Shown: positions 1-11,450 of the stretch, in pieces
How positions within the stretch are numbered: position 1 is the first letter of the stretch
Layout: every line of letters starts with the position of its first letter
NCBI RefSeq assembly: GCF_958298935.1
Contig: NC_084932.1
Coordinates: forward strand, 6,551,501 to 6,615,500
Reading direction: 5' to 3'
Source of the DNA: Phragmites australis
Taxonomy: Eukaryota; Streptophyta; Magnoliopsida; Poales; Poaceae
Length of the DNA stretch: 64,000 nt
The notes under the pieces: model-generated
What the model saw: the letters and a program-made list of their open reading frames with translations, nothing else
Databases searched by the model: none
What the model was told of the DNA's origin: nothing
Translations under genes and position numbers: made by a program

Positions 1-1702
1 ACCCGGAACTTCCGGTGAATATCCGGCGTTCAAAGTTTTTGTCTCGCCGGAGCTTCCGGTGTTTAGTTTCGGTTCCATAAACCCAGAACTTCCGGCCTGG
101 ACCTGTAACTTCCGGTTTCACGGGAAAACCGAAGCCGAGAGCCCCTGTCTGGATTGAACCTGGAACTTCTGGGTACCGGAACTTCCGGGTACCCTCCCGT
201 GTTCACGATTCTTCTTGGGAATGTGATTTTAACTGAGAATTTTGATTTTGGATTAACTAGAATTGGAGTTGGGAAAATATGTTTGCTTATCTCATAATGT
301 GTAGGTAATGGATGCAGCTTGGTGACTGACGGCGGGATGATCAGGGGCCAAGAGGTGCTTGGTGCCAGACGATCGAGGAGGTTGGGCGGAGTCAAGGGTG
401 ATCCGAGATGTATATGTGGAGGTCAAGCAAAGCATGAAAGATGGATGGAGATGATGTGTTGACAAAGTCAAGCGAAAGGGATGCTGGTGGAAGTGATAAG
501 GCGACCCGAGCGATCGAGAGCGGGAGAGACTTTCCAGCGATCAAGATCGCAAGACGGAGTACACGTGTCGACATCAGGATGCTTGCAAGTGGCAGTGAGT
601 CATGCTTTGAGAAGCGTGTAAGGGGTTTCACGGTTTGGTCTCAAAACCGTGGGAAGAATGGGAGTGCACGTGGCATCATCGTGAAGCTTGCGTCGAGGTG
701 AAGCTAAGTCATGAAAGCACCACAGTCGTACGATGGATGGAAGAGAAAATAAACTAAAATACCCTCAATGGTAGGTAGGAGTGTACAACAAAAGAGGTAT
801 TTTGGGACAAGAAAACTTGGCATCCAAGGAACCTCCTAATGCCTATAAATAGAGGGGTATGGCTATTGAAAGAGGTTGAATCAGTCACTTGAGCCTCTTG
901 AGTCATCCATATCAGAGCCTTGTGCTAGGGTTTTAGAGGAGAGGAAGATGAGTGCTTAGTCAATGTACTAGGTGAGAGCTTTTGAGAGAATTTTTTTTGT
1001 AATATGCCGAAAATAGGGTTAACCTTTGAAAGTAATGAAGTTTATTTTCTTTCTCATGCTTGGATTCACTCCTTCCAGTTTACCTCTATTGCTTCCCTTG
1101 CGAGTTTGCAAGTTTTTCGTCCTTCGGTTGCGATTTTTATTTGATGCTTAAGCTGAAATTTCCCACCTAGTTGGAGTGGTTCTTCTCGTTACTAGAGGCA
1201 TAAAATTTGCGTACAAATATACACAATTGAGTATTGAATTCTCTTACCTCTTATCTATCAACTTGGAGACCTTCTTCACCTGTGTTCATCTTTTTGATAT
1301 TTAGGTGTTTCTTCTCAAGATCCAAATTTGGTGTGGGGATGAGTCATAGATCGGTATACTGTGGAACCTAGTGTTCAATTCCAATCATAAAACCCACTAT
1401 TGATTGGACTTTCAAGTTTGGATTTTAAATTTTCGAAACGTTGTTCTGTTCAACTTGGAGCTTCCGGTTCAACCTGGAACTTCCGATAGGCTGGAACTTT
1501 TGGATTCAACTCGGAACTTTCGGATCCAACTCGGAGCTTTCGGGTTTTTTTGTTTTCGCTGTGTTTTTTTTATCTTGCATTGCACTTTTTTATGATTCAT
1601 TTTGAGATGTGTTGGGCGGCAAAATAGGAGAAAACCATCTGTTTCGAAAAAAAAATGTTGAGTATCTATTCACCTCCTCTTATCGCTGTTCTGAGTCCTA
1701 CA
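1..1702 (+). mobile_element. Sirevirus (Ty1/copia) LTR A, left part cut by window edge
   Basis: The first 180 bases hold repeated imperfect palindromes of the form CCGGAACTTCCGG, the style of repeated palindromic motif known from Sirevirus LTRs. A TATA box at 844-852 and a U5-like part follow (notably 1150-1340). The right end matches the ends of LTRs B (9426-11450, inverted) and C (17001-18085): each has a CTATTCACC-like stretch, then a short tail ending in CA, here TCCTACA at 1702. Bases 441-1060 are clearly homologous to the inverted stretch 10640-10000. Short open frames in it are not genes. Whether it is a solo LTR or the 3' LTR of an element to the left cannot be seen. The lineage call rests on the motifs plus similarity to B, which has copia pol. 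Confidence 0.8.
844..852 (+). promoter_or_regulatory. TATA box of Sirevirus LTR A
   Basis: TATAAATAG lies in a CCTATAAATAGAGGGG context between the palindrome-rich U3-like part and the U5-like part, where the transcription start of a plant LTR is expected. Inferred from sequence and position only. Confidence 0.6.
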
Positions 1703-2624
1703 GTATATATTCATGAATGTGGATTTGCTAAGGACAGTTAACTAGCTGGCTTACCTGCACCGTTGGAACACGTCTTGTGCATAGATTCGTTCATTGTTAG
1801 AAGGTAGCTTTCTCTCCATCATATGCTAAAAAGAACAATAATCATGCTCAGCCTTTTACCCGACACCACTTTGACGAAAGCATTTGACAAAAGCATCAAC
1901 TTTGGGGATGAAGTTAGGGGAGAGAGAGGAGGTGACAAACACGGATATGGACACCGAAGTCGAAAAGAGATATCTCGTCCAAATAACTGCATGGCATCAT
2001 CATTACCAGACAGTGCACTGAGCTCAAAGTGCCCTTAGCTGAACATTTTTTATATATGCATTAACATGCACACTAAATTAGAGCACGATAACATTAGGGG
2101 CACAAGAGAAGGAAGAGGAGTTCACCTTATGCTGGGTACAAAATGTGTGGCTAGTATGCACAGGAACAACTCCCTCTCCTCTCTTCAAAATGAATCAAGG
2201 ATGGTGTATGAAAAACATTACTGAAAAATGAAGCTGGGGATTGCAGGTCTCCTAGCAGTGGAGGTCGGCGGTAGCCGGCAAGGCTAGATCTGGGAGGCAG
2301 GCAGGCAACAGGAGACGATATTTTCCAATCCGATCCCGTAACGATACAATCTGGTAAGGAGCTTTATGTTTATTTTAGATGCATGCATGTGATGATTTTT
2401 GTTTGATTTAGATACTCTCTGATCATGTCGTTTATTTCAACGGTTTGATTTAGAACCTGAACTCTACTGGTCTTTTATACTGAAATTACAACCAATGCAT
2501 GTGTTCAGTTTTATCACATCATCAGGCTATGGGACCAATGCGGTAGCCTTGGCGACTATGGCGAGTACCTCTGATAATCTGGAATTGACCAATCTGTGGC
2601 GATTCCGGGAAACCACAAGATGTG
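1703..2624. other. Intergenic, no gene seen
   Basis: AT-rich sequence after LTR A. The small open frame at 1823-2038 has no recognisable domain and no coding-like composition. No target duplication partner for LTR A can be checked because its left end is outside the window. Confidence 0.6.
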
Positions 2625-2762
2625 CCATTCAAAGCGGTCCTGAAGGAGATAGAAGAGGTGTCTTCGTTGCCAAGCTTCAACACCAAGCACACAAGACGCG
2701 AGGCAAATTTAGTGGCACATCGTTGTGCAGTTTGCTTTGCGAAGCCAAAGCCGGTAGTATGA
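2625..2762 (+). pseudogene. Fragment of RNase H-like (RVT_3) domain
   Basis: An open stretch of about 45 codons ending in TGA at 2760 reads ..KEIEEVSSLPSF..HTRREANLVAHRCA... This matches the last helix of the plant RVT_3 / LINE-type RNase H-like domain, where an H-x-R-R-E-A/G-N-x-x-A-H-x-x-A signature is typical. The rest of the domain (catalytic Asp/Glu strands) is not visible just upstream in the same frame. It is therefore either a 5'-truncated LINE remnant or one exon of a degenerated gene. The annotated-looking frames at 2495-2812 (+) and 2522-2809 (-) are shadows of it. Confidence 0.55.
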
Positions 2763-3936
2763 TGCACCAGAGTTTCTGCAAAATTGTATGCAATCTGAAT
2801 GTAACTCATTGACTCTTGATTAATGAAACCGTTTCATTGAAACCCAACTGCTACATCAACTCTTGCATTCGCGGTGTACCAACAAATATTTGTAATTATG
2901 AAGCTTCACAGAATTTAGAATGGATGCTTGATTTGCTGTTTCCTTTTTATGTCATGAATGTATCCAACTGTATGATTTCAGAAATTCAGTTAGAAGGTAC
3001 AGTCAGTTGATATGTGATTTAATTCACAAATCCAGTTCTTACATCCACTAATTCAAATGTTCTTGAAACACACAACAAGTTTGTGTCATCCATTCATTAC
3101 TAGAGAAGTTTGCAGGTGTCAGGAATGCACCACAAGTTCATCAATTCGACAAGGTCCAGTAGTGTACTGCTTCCCTTAACTACTGTACACACCCATCACA
3201 AATGTACACATGTAGAAGGCACTATCACGTATAATGGAAGTTGTGCACGGTCAAACAAACTGATCCACTAGCACACCATTCATATAATGCACTTGAAACA
3301 TTAAACAGAGAAAATACTAGTCAATTGCAACATTAGTCGTGAATAACTGCAAAACAATTCGCAGTGAACAAACATTTCAAGTAAACCAGCTTTCATGGCT
3401 TTGCGGGAGGGGCCGGCGCCCTCTGTCTCTGCAGCGGAACGAGTGTCGTCTGGGCGCATTTGGCTAGTGGCTTGATGTCACCGGCGTTGGTGACCAGCGC
3501 AAGTTGCCAGGCGATGCGCACGTCTTCATTGTCAGATTCTCGATTGGTGTCTAGTGGGCAGCGTCGCACCATTGCCGGTCCCGACCACACGATGTGGCGA
3601 ATGTGGCCAGTCGGCACAGGAACGAGCTGGCGGCAGCGACGACTGGCTGGAAGCGCTGGGGATGAAGCTGGATGGCGGCACCATGATGTGCTGGTGGGCT
3701 GGCAGCGGAGAGCCGGTGTGCGCGACGGTGGCAACTCCTGGCTAGGGCTTGATGACAATTGACAAAGAAACGTACAGGGCAATACACTGTTTACATTAGG
3801 AAAAAAAAGGAGAAAATTAGTCCAGAAAGATAAAATCGGTGAAATACCAAATAACATGATAATTATTAAAATACCATAATACATCGACGGCCGAATTTGT
3901 CTTATATTACTACTGCATACTTAGTAGTATGTTGCA
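2763..3936. other. Intergenic; GC-rich unrecognised patch at 3395-3770
   Basis: 2763-3390 is AT-rich with nothing recognised. 3395-3770 is sharply GC-rich and open in several frames on both strands (for example 3393-3884 on -, 163 codons). It has no recognisable domain and no splice-consistent structure, and may be a captured gene piece. No function is proposed. Confidence 0.4.
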
Positions 3937-4153
3937 TTGTAAAGGTCCTCAATGGAGAACGAGCGAACAGCTCGGTGGTTTGTTCGCTGGATGCGAGTGG
4001 CCGGGTCAGGAGTTTAACTCTTTGACTCTCGCACCGAAGAAAATGGGGCCGGGGTTTGAGTGTCTGAATAGATCTTGGCTCGTCCCTGGTCCCATGGCCT
4101 TCAGCGAGGCCGGGGAATTTTCTTCGCCCTACCTTTTGTAAAGGTCCTCAATG
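3937..4153 (+). mobile_element. tRNA-derived SINE with 18-bp target duplication
   Basis: A body of about 181 bp (3955-4135) is flanked by an exact 18-bp direct repeat, TTGTAAAGGTCCTCAATG, at 3937-3954 and 4136-4153. Near the 5' end, AGCTCGGTGGT resembles a pol III A box. About 35 bases on, GGAGTTTAACTC resembles a B box (consensus GGTTCRANYCC). The body ends in a T-rich tail (CCTTTTG), as several grass SINE families do. Long exact target duplications with pol III boxes are diagnostic of SINE retroposition. The small open frame at 3929-4141 is a by-product. The family name is not assigned. Confidence 0.75.
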
Positions 4154-4632
4154 AATAACCAAGGGAGAATCTCTGCTTTCTTGAACCAGAAAAGATCATC
4201 GCCATGGTTTTATCGTAGACCAAATCAACTCGTCAAATACATTTGTATTTCATTTCACCGGATCCGTTTTGTTTTGTAAGTGGGTGGTATATGAATCAGT
4301 TCAACACGCGCTCATCTATTTCTTTAAGCTGCGACCTGATAACTGTATCAGTTGCTTGTACTCTCGAAGAACCAAGTATAGTTTTTGTATATATAGTATC
4401 AGTATGTGATACTTTCGTCGGTGTCACTGAAATCCGATGAGAATTCTCTGACACAGCTAGCACGTACAGGCTCTGACGTGCATATTTCATTCTTTCCTTG
4501 GCCGTACGTGTTTCCAAAAAGGGAAGTTGCGAGGGAGAGCAAAGAAGATACCAAACCCTTCCGGCCCCTCCCCAACCTTAACCAACGCATCATCCATTAC
4601 ATCCCATTCCCTTGGTGCCACTTCATTGCTCT

Positions 4633-4642
4633 TATATATAAG
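4633..4642 (+). promoter_or_regulatory. Candidate TATA box for the VWA gene
   Basis: TATATATAAG lies about 115 bases upstream of the ATG at 4756, giving a 5' leader of plausible length. A second TATATATAT run at about 4689-4697 is an alternative but would leave only about 30 bases of leader. Prediction from position and motif only. Confidence 0.4.
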
Positions 4643-4755
4643 AGTATCTATAGATTAATTAACCCGATATGAACCTAGTACTTATCACTATATATATCAG
4701 CTAGCTAGCAAGTGCCCGGCCGCCTGTAAGTTGTTTCGATCGATCGGAATTAATC

Positions 4756-7447
4756 ATGTCCTTCAGTGATGATGAGCCGCCTCCTGCAAATTCATCAGCA
4801 GGTCTTACCGTTCCTTTCAATTCTTTTATATTTTCTGGAACACCAGTTCATTCATATTGATTGATCGCTGAGAAATGAATCGTGACATGCATGTACGTAC
4901 CGCCGGCTTCGATCGTCTGCCTAATGCATGCAGGGCCAAAGCCAATCCAGGTCGACAGAGTGCGGCTGGTGGCGTACAGCAACAACAAGGCGCCACTGGA
5001 GGAGAACAAGCAGCAGGTGCTACTGGAGATCACCGACACGTCTTCCACCAGCGAGCGCTGCGGGCTGGACCTCGTGGCTGTCCTGGACGTCAGCGGAAGC
5101 ATGGCCGGCGGGAAGCTCAACAAGTTGAAGACAGCCATGAAGTTCGTCATCAGTAAACTCGGCCCCATGGACCGCCTCTCCATCGTCTCCTTCTCCACCA
5201 AAGCCAATAAGCAGTGCTCGCTGCGCTCCATGACCGGGGCCTCCCAGGAAGAGCTGAAGGATATCGTTGAAAAACTGGAAGCTGGCGGCTACACCAACAT
5301 GAGAGACGGCCTCGAGACCGGCCTCAAGGTCCTCGCTGACCGCAGGTACAGCGGCGGCCGCGTCTCCAGCATCGTTCTCATGTCCGATGGCCACGAGCAG
5401 GACGAGGAGGGTAAGGTCCCACAAGACAGAAGTGCTAGTGATGCCACTATCGGCGATGTGGCGGTCTACACATTTGGTTTTGGTGAAGACCACGACGCGA
5501 AGGCACATCATACGTCCCCTCCATCTTTCTCCATCTATTATTGATTAATGATTGGTTGATGTGCATGGATGCCTACTACTCCCTCCGGTCATAAATACTT
5601 AACCTTTGTGACTTTTTACGGTTTTTTACGTACAACTTTGACCAAGATTTTTTATTTGAATATAGTTATAATATCTAATAAAAAATATAATATTATGAAA
5701 GGATTTTTCAAGATAAATCTATACGTGTGATTTTTATATTTTCAAACTAAATATTTTGAAAACTTTGGCAGTCAAAATTTTAAAAATTTAATCGGATCTT
5801 AGTTAAAGCGACAAGTATTTATGACCGGAGGGAAGTAATATAATCACGTACATTTAATTTGTTTGAACGGCCGGGCAGGTGCTAGGGAAGATCGCGAGCA
5901 AAAGCCAAGGAGGAACGTTTCATTACGTCAGGGACGAGGAGAGCCTTAGCGTGCGCTTCGCGGAGATCCTGGCTGGCCTCCTCAGCGTCGTGGTCCAGGA
6001 CCTCAAGCTCACCGTGCGGCAGCAAGGCCACTCCACGATAGAGAAGGTGGACGCCGGGAGCTATCATCGTCCGCAGCCGCCGGAGTCGGACTACAACGCC
6101 CCCTCGGTCAACATCAGCTTCGGCGATCTCGGCAGCGGCGAAGTGCGCAAGGTTATCGTCCACCTCCTCCTCCCTGCCGTCCACAGGGAGTACCGCGCGA
6201 CTGCCATCGTCGCCCAATGCTCGTATAGGTACAAGTCCCCATGTGACATTCAATTCGTTTATCGATCTAGCTAGTGCAAGAGCTACTCTCCATTTGCATA
6301 CACATTCATGCCTTCCAGAACCCATGGAAAAGCTTTCTACGCCCCTCGTGATCACCTGAGATGCTTTATACACCGCACCGGATCAGCCAGACGGGACGCC
6401 AAGAATTCGAAGGTGGAGGCCGAGCTGGACCGTCTCCGTTACGTAAACAAGATAGCGGAGGCGAGTGCAACGGAGGACCACAACAGCGTCCACGGCAAGC
6501 TGGAGGAGGCCCAGAAGGTCCTTGACGCTGGGCAGCCCAATCCCATGATCGACATCCTCAGGACCGAGCTGGAGCAGCTCCTCAAGCTGAAATATTGGAA
6601 GGACCTCTTCGCCAGCCTGCTGGCATACAAGATGTCGCACGAACGCCAGAGGGGCAGGCTCTTCGCCACGCCGCGCGCCATGTGGCGCATGCTCAAGTAC
6701 ACGGAGCAGGCCGACAAGTTTGACAAGGATCCCAACAAGCCGCCGCCGTCGGTGGACGACGACGTCAAGGAGGAGGCAAAGATGGTCATGGAGAGCGCGC
6801 CTGTGGCGGATCAGCCCCGGGAGCCGCGGACGCCGAGGATCTGGGGGGTTTCACGAGAGCGCAGGAGCTCCGGGTGGGCGTGGGCGATGGTGATCCTGTG
6901 CACCGTGCTGGCCATCGGCGTGATCGTGGCTGGCGCGGCGGTATTCGCCGTGTACATCCTCTTCAAGCCCAAGATGCCGTACCTGGTAGTCTCCGACGCG
7001 CAGCTGCGGCTGCTTCAGTACGACCAGGAGGGCACCATCCAGTCCCTGCAGATGTCCATCACCATACTGGCAGAGAACAACAATTCCAAGGCGGACGCCT
7101 CCTTTTTCCGCGTCGACCTCGCCCTGGGGTTCCACGGCGCCGACGTGGCGCTGCTGCGGGCGGAGCCGTTCGTGGTGGCGCGGGAGAACTCCCTGCCGCT
7201 GCAGTACAACGTGGTGTCGGCGGGCCGGGCGCTGGACCCTGATGGGATGCAGGCTATGGATGAGTCGCTCAAGGCTGGCGTGGTGCCGTTCGACCTGTTC
7301 GGCAAGGCGCGCACACGGTGGAAGGTGGGCGTCTTCGTCAAGCTCCGGTTTTGGACGCGCATCTCGTGCCGCCTCCGCTTCTTCTTCCCTGGCAACGGCA
7401 CCGTCATGCCCACCGATCGCGACAGATGCCGCTCCAGGTCGCCGTAG
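4756..7447 (+). CDS. VWA-domain protein with membrane helix and LEA_2-like tail (4 exons)
   Basis: The exon model is 4756-4801, 4934-5502, 5879-6228 and 6319-7447, giving 697 codons in one frame. Residues about 60-200 form a von Willebrand A domain. Its MIDAS is complete: D67-x-S69-x-S71 in LDVSGSM, T136 in GGYTN, and D167 in LMSDG. Such domains bind proteins through a metal ion. The middle part (about 340-480) has the FATPR, Q/KFDKDPNKP and DDDVKEEA patterns of the grass VWA family that lost its RING finger. One hydrophobic helix lies at about 507-533. The C-terminal part (about 545-690) looks like the LEA_2/NDR1-HIN1-like domain and ends in a basic RDRCRSRS stretch. Introns 1 and 3 are GT-AG; intron 2 (5503-5878) begins with GC and contains a MITE. 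The start was chosen because MSFSDDEPPP.. matches the usual N-terminus of the family. A short AATAAT at about 7592 could serve as poly(A) signal. Membrane topology and ligand are unknown. Confidence 0.85.
5577..5837. mobile_element. Stowaway-type MITE inside intron 2 of the VWA gene
   Basis: Terminal inverted repeats of about 22 bp begin with the Stowaway-like CTCCCTCCGG. CCCTCCGGTCATAAATACTT on the left is mirrored perfectly at the right end; only the outermost bases differ by one. A TA dinucleotide sits on each side (5577-5578 and 5836-5837), the target duplication of Tc1/mariner elements. The interior of about 250 bp is AT-rich and non-coding. It accounts for most of the 376-nt intron. Confidence 0.9.
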
Positions 7448-9425
7448 CACTCAGTGCTCCTCCTCTGCCATCCATCGATGATTCGTTCCTTCATTGTACT
7501 TGTATCAAACGGAACACATATACACTTAACCTGCCAATATTTCATCAGCATGTAATGGTTTCTGGATTCTGGAGTGAATCAGAAATGATAGAATAATGAA
7601 AGTGAACTAGTTTGTCCTTGTCCGGTTGTCCCAGATATATTGTATAAAGGAAATGGATATACGTTCTTACTTTATATGGACATGTTGAAAGCATCAGGGA
7701 ATATGAAATGACCATCACAATGGGCATCGCAGCATAACAATGGTTAGGACCTTAAAATCTCAGCGAAAATTCTCTTTAGAGCGCGCTCGCTACGTAATTT
7801 CGTGGCGCCCCCTCCGCTTTCTCACCAGTGGAAGTAGATTCCACATGTCCGGTCCATTTCGTACAACCCGTGCACCAATTTATATTATCACCTCCGTTTA
7901 TATTTGTAGCAATTACTAACATCTGTAGACTTAATCTCTCTTATCTCAATCAGTTCTTTTGTGAGTAATACATTTTCTCTCTTATCTCAATCAGTTCTTT
8001 TGTGAGTACTACATTTTCTGCAGCCTGGAATACGATTAAACACATGCACAGCACAGAGACAGCCGGCTCGCCATGTGCAAGGCAGCAGCACCAGGCCGGT
8101 CGGTTTGGTTCTGCGGAGCTCTAGGCTGTACGCATATTCCCTCCACCTTCCGGTGCCTACCGCACACGTACTGTCACGCCGATCACGTACGTACGTTTCG
8201 TCTCTTTTTTAATTGAGAAGTGTTATTTATCTCTTATCTCTTATACTACAAACATAGCAAAAGAGTCCCACGAGTCTCGCGCCCTCCCGCGTGGGTCCCG
8301 CATGCTTTGAGTCTCAAGCCCTCCCGCGCCTTGACATGCAAAGCACGTGCAGCCCACTAGTCTGTTGACAGATTTGTTAGCTGCAAATCTATCTAATTTG
8401 TGACTCTTTGATTTGTTTTGAAAGTTGTGCTAAGTTTGGTTGAAATTTGATGGATATTTAGCATTATCAGGATTGGTTTTGTACCGCAACCCTGTGGAGA
8501 GGTCTGATCACCCATATTTGTTTTGATTTCTCGATTCGTGCGCATTTTCATTTCCATCCCTCAACTCCAGCAGCAATCAGTCTCTCTTCTCTCTCCCCCT
8601 ATCTCCAAACAGTGACTATTCTCCATCCCCTTCCCCCTCATCACGATATGCCCTTGTACAACCCTGTGATTGAAGGTTTGATTTGACCGACTTGAGCCTT
8701 TTTGTTATATGATCTGTCCTTCTGCACTAAATCTGATCCATCCATTTTCGATTCGACAGCTCACAGCAGAGCGAAGTCATTTGATTTTACTTCGCTGTGA
8801 AGTCAGAGGATCTCATTCCATAGAATAAGGTAGTTAGCGCAGCGTTGACGATATATAATTACCCAGTTGATCTGGACTCTATGGGTGCCGGGTTGACGAC
8901 GGGAGATACGTACGATCTATTATCTTAATATTTGAGCAACAAAAGGAGTTTTCACGTTCGCTCCTAAGGTCTAGAAATTACCACGTTAATCAGAAAAAAG
9001 ATAAACAAATTACCCATATACATGTTTATAAATTAACTACTACTGTCATTATGGAAAAATTAGCCCAAAAATACCCTATACCTGTCAGAAGATTGTATGC
9101 ATTTGAATAGAATAAGACATGAGAAAAATAAAACAGAATCCATATCAACATGAAAACATAAGATGTGTTCTAGAGTCCAAATCGGATGCCAATGGTCACT
9201 AGAGGGGCAAGTGAGAGGCCACGATCGAGTTGCACCGTACCGCTGATCCGCCCTTCCATACTAATAATCCAAGCTTTTTTTTTTCCCTTCTCTGTCTAGC
9301 TAATTCGTGTTCATACATATGTTTTCACTGATTTGCATGTCTTGACCGTTACAGGATCGAGCTCGTTGGAGGCTGATGGACTTGGTTAGACGTCAGACCG
9401 AACCATTAGATTAGCTATATATTAG
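7448..9425. other. Downstream flank and intergenic DNA, no gene seen
   Basis: The 3' flank of the VWA gene, then unique-looking AT-rich sequence. The only structure seen is the 41-bp tandem duplication at 7937-8018. CCTCCGTTTATATTTGTA at about 7890 recalls one end of a Stowaway MITE, but no partner was found. Confidence 0.6.
7937..8018. repeat. Two-copy 41-bp tandem duplication
   Basis: TCTCTTATCTCAATCAGTTC.. at 7937-7977 is repeated almost exactly at 7978-8018, with one or two differences. It looks like a recent slippage or repair duplication in non-coding DNA. Confidence 0.85.
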
Positions 9426-11450
9426 TGTATGAACGAGATTGATGACTAGAGAGGGTGAGTATGCGTGTTAACAATTTTTTTGCGAAATCGATGGTCCCTT
9501 CTCTTATTTGGATCACTTAACGCACCTTAAAACTCAAGCGAAAGCAAAGATAGAGAGAAGAGAATCGAGACAACACGGCTTCACGGATAGTATATGAACC
9601 ATAGGTTCCATTTAAGTTCAATCCATGTGCCTTAGCATTTGAAATATCATAACTTTCAAAGAAACAAGAAAAGATGAACACCAAACAATGAAAAGTTGAT
9701 TGTCTAGATGTAAGGGAATTCAAGACCTCATCACACAAGTATGTATATGCGAATTTTATGCCTCTAGCAACAAGAAAAATAACCTCACAAGGTGCAGAAA
9801 TTTCAGCCCAAAAACCAAAATGAAAATCAACACCAAAAAGAAAAAATCTGCACACAAGGCAAGTGAACCAAGAGAGAGAAACTAGAAAGAGGGGAATTCA
9901 AACACATCTAACAAAATAAACTTCATTACTCAAAGAGGTCAGCTCTATTTTAGACGGATTACAAAGATTTTCCTCTTAAAACTCTCACCTATTACATAAG
10001 CTAAGCATTCATCATTCTCTCCTCTAAAACACTAACACAAAGCTCTCAAAAGACTAGTACAAGAGGCTCAAGTGGCTGGTTCATCTTTTCACATAGCCCT
10101 ATCCCTCTATTTACAGGTTTAGGAAACTTGACCATAAGTTTCCTAGCTTTTTCCCAAAATACCCCTCTCTTATAGTACACTCTTACATACCATCGAGGGT
10201 ATTTTGGTCTATTCTCTTCTCATTCATTGGACGGCCGCAACGCCTTCACGACTTAGCTTCGCCTCGACGTAAACTTCGTGATGGTGCCACATACTCCTCC
10301 AGTTCTCCCACGGTTTTGAGGTCAAACCGCGAAACCCTCTGCACGCTCGTCAAAGCGTGACTCACCACTTGCTCACACCTTAAGCAAGCGTTCTGATGTC
10401 GATACGTGTACTCCGTCTTGCGATCCTGACCGCTGGCAAGTCTCTCCCGCTCCCGCTCCCTTGGGCCACCTTGTCACTTGCACCGACATGCCCTTCATTT
10501 GACTTCGTCAACATGCTATCTTCATACTTCGTCTCATACCTTGCTTGACCTCCACGTGTACCGTTAGGATCACTCTTGACTCTACACGGCCTCCTTGATC
10601 GTCTGGCACCAAGCTCCCCGCTTAGCCTCAATCATTCCGCTGTCGATCGCCAAGTTGCATCCATCACCTGCACACCATGAGACAAGCAAATATGCTTCTC
10701 TAACTCCAAAAATATCTCCAGGTTAGCATAAAATCAACAACTTCAACTCAGAGCACATTCTATAGAAAACGTTAACACCGGATGTTCCGGTGTGTTTTGC
10801 TCCTAAACACCGGACCATCCGATGAGTTCAACTCCATTTTGCGCACAAAAATCTTGCTCTCTGCAAGAAAAGGTCCGGTGCAAGCTTCCAGTGTTAACTC
10901 TCAATACGCCGGATCATACGGTGCCTTTAACTCCACCAGACTTGTCTTCTGCAACCTCTCTGCAAGAATTAGTCTGGTGTTCACAAACACCTACACCGAA
11001 CTATCGGGTGGCTTCTTCAGATTTGGCGCCAACTTCAGAATTCAAACTTTGCCGTGCACTGAACAATACCTTGGCACTTACTGAGGGCATCACCGGATCA
11101 TCTGGTGTGTTGAACTCAATTTTCCTTAGAAAATTCCTTCTCTGCAGAAAGCTCTGGTGCTCTTCCATCGCACATACTGGACTATCCGATGAATAGTCCA
11201 GTTTTGTCTCCAGGTAAAGATGCTTCAGTGTAACTTGCTTGACAGTCACCGGATCATCCAGTGAAGCCAAATTCCCATACACCGGATATTCTGGTGAGTT
11301 CAATTTTCCTACACCCGAGACAAAAACTCCAATTCCAATTCTTGATTAGTCTCAAACATAAACAGGCACACGCAATCATCAAACCAAATCCTTAAGCTTG
11401 TCAATCACTCATCACATATGAACCAAAGCACATTTTAACTTGGTTTCTCA
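9426..11450 (-). mobile_element. Sirevirus 3' LTR B
   Basis: On - it runs from TGAGAAACCA (right edge 11450) to ..TTCATACA (left edge 9426). A polypurine tract, CAAGGGGGAGA, lies directly upstream on - (11452-11462). The U3-like part at 10780-11300 holds many CCGGATNNTCCGG palindromes, and the U5-like part reaches 9426. It aligns end to end with LTRs A and C. Bases 9421-9425 (ATTAG) would be one target-duplication copy; the other is lost because the element is truncated at about 15917. The open frames at 9517, 10380, 10782, 10822 and 11001 are not genes. Confidence 0.85.

Noticed and set aside
3393..3884. 163-aa frame on -
   Set aside because: No recognisable domain; several frames on both strands are open together because of high GC. 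Kept only as an unrecognised patch.
10779..11300. Possible CRISPR-like array of short repeats
   Set aside because: The CCGGATNNTCCGG units are palindromic, irregularly spaced and diverged, and sit in an LTR of a plant copia element; not a CRISPR array.
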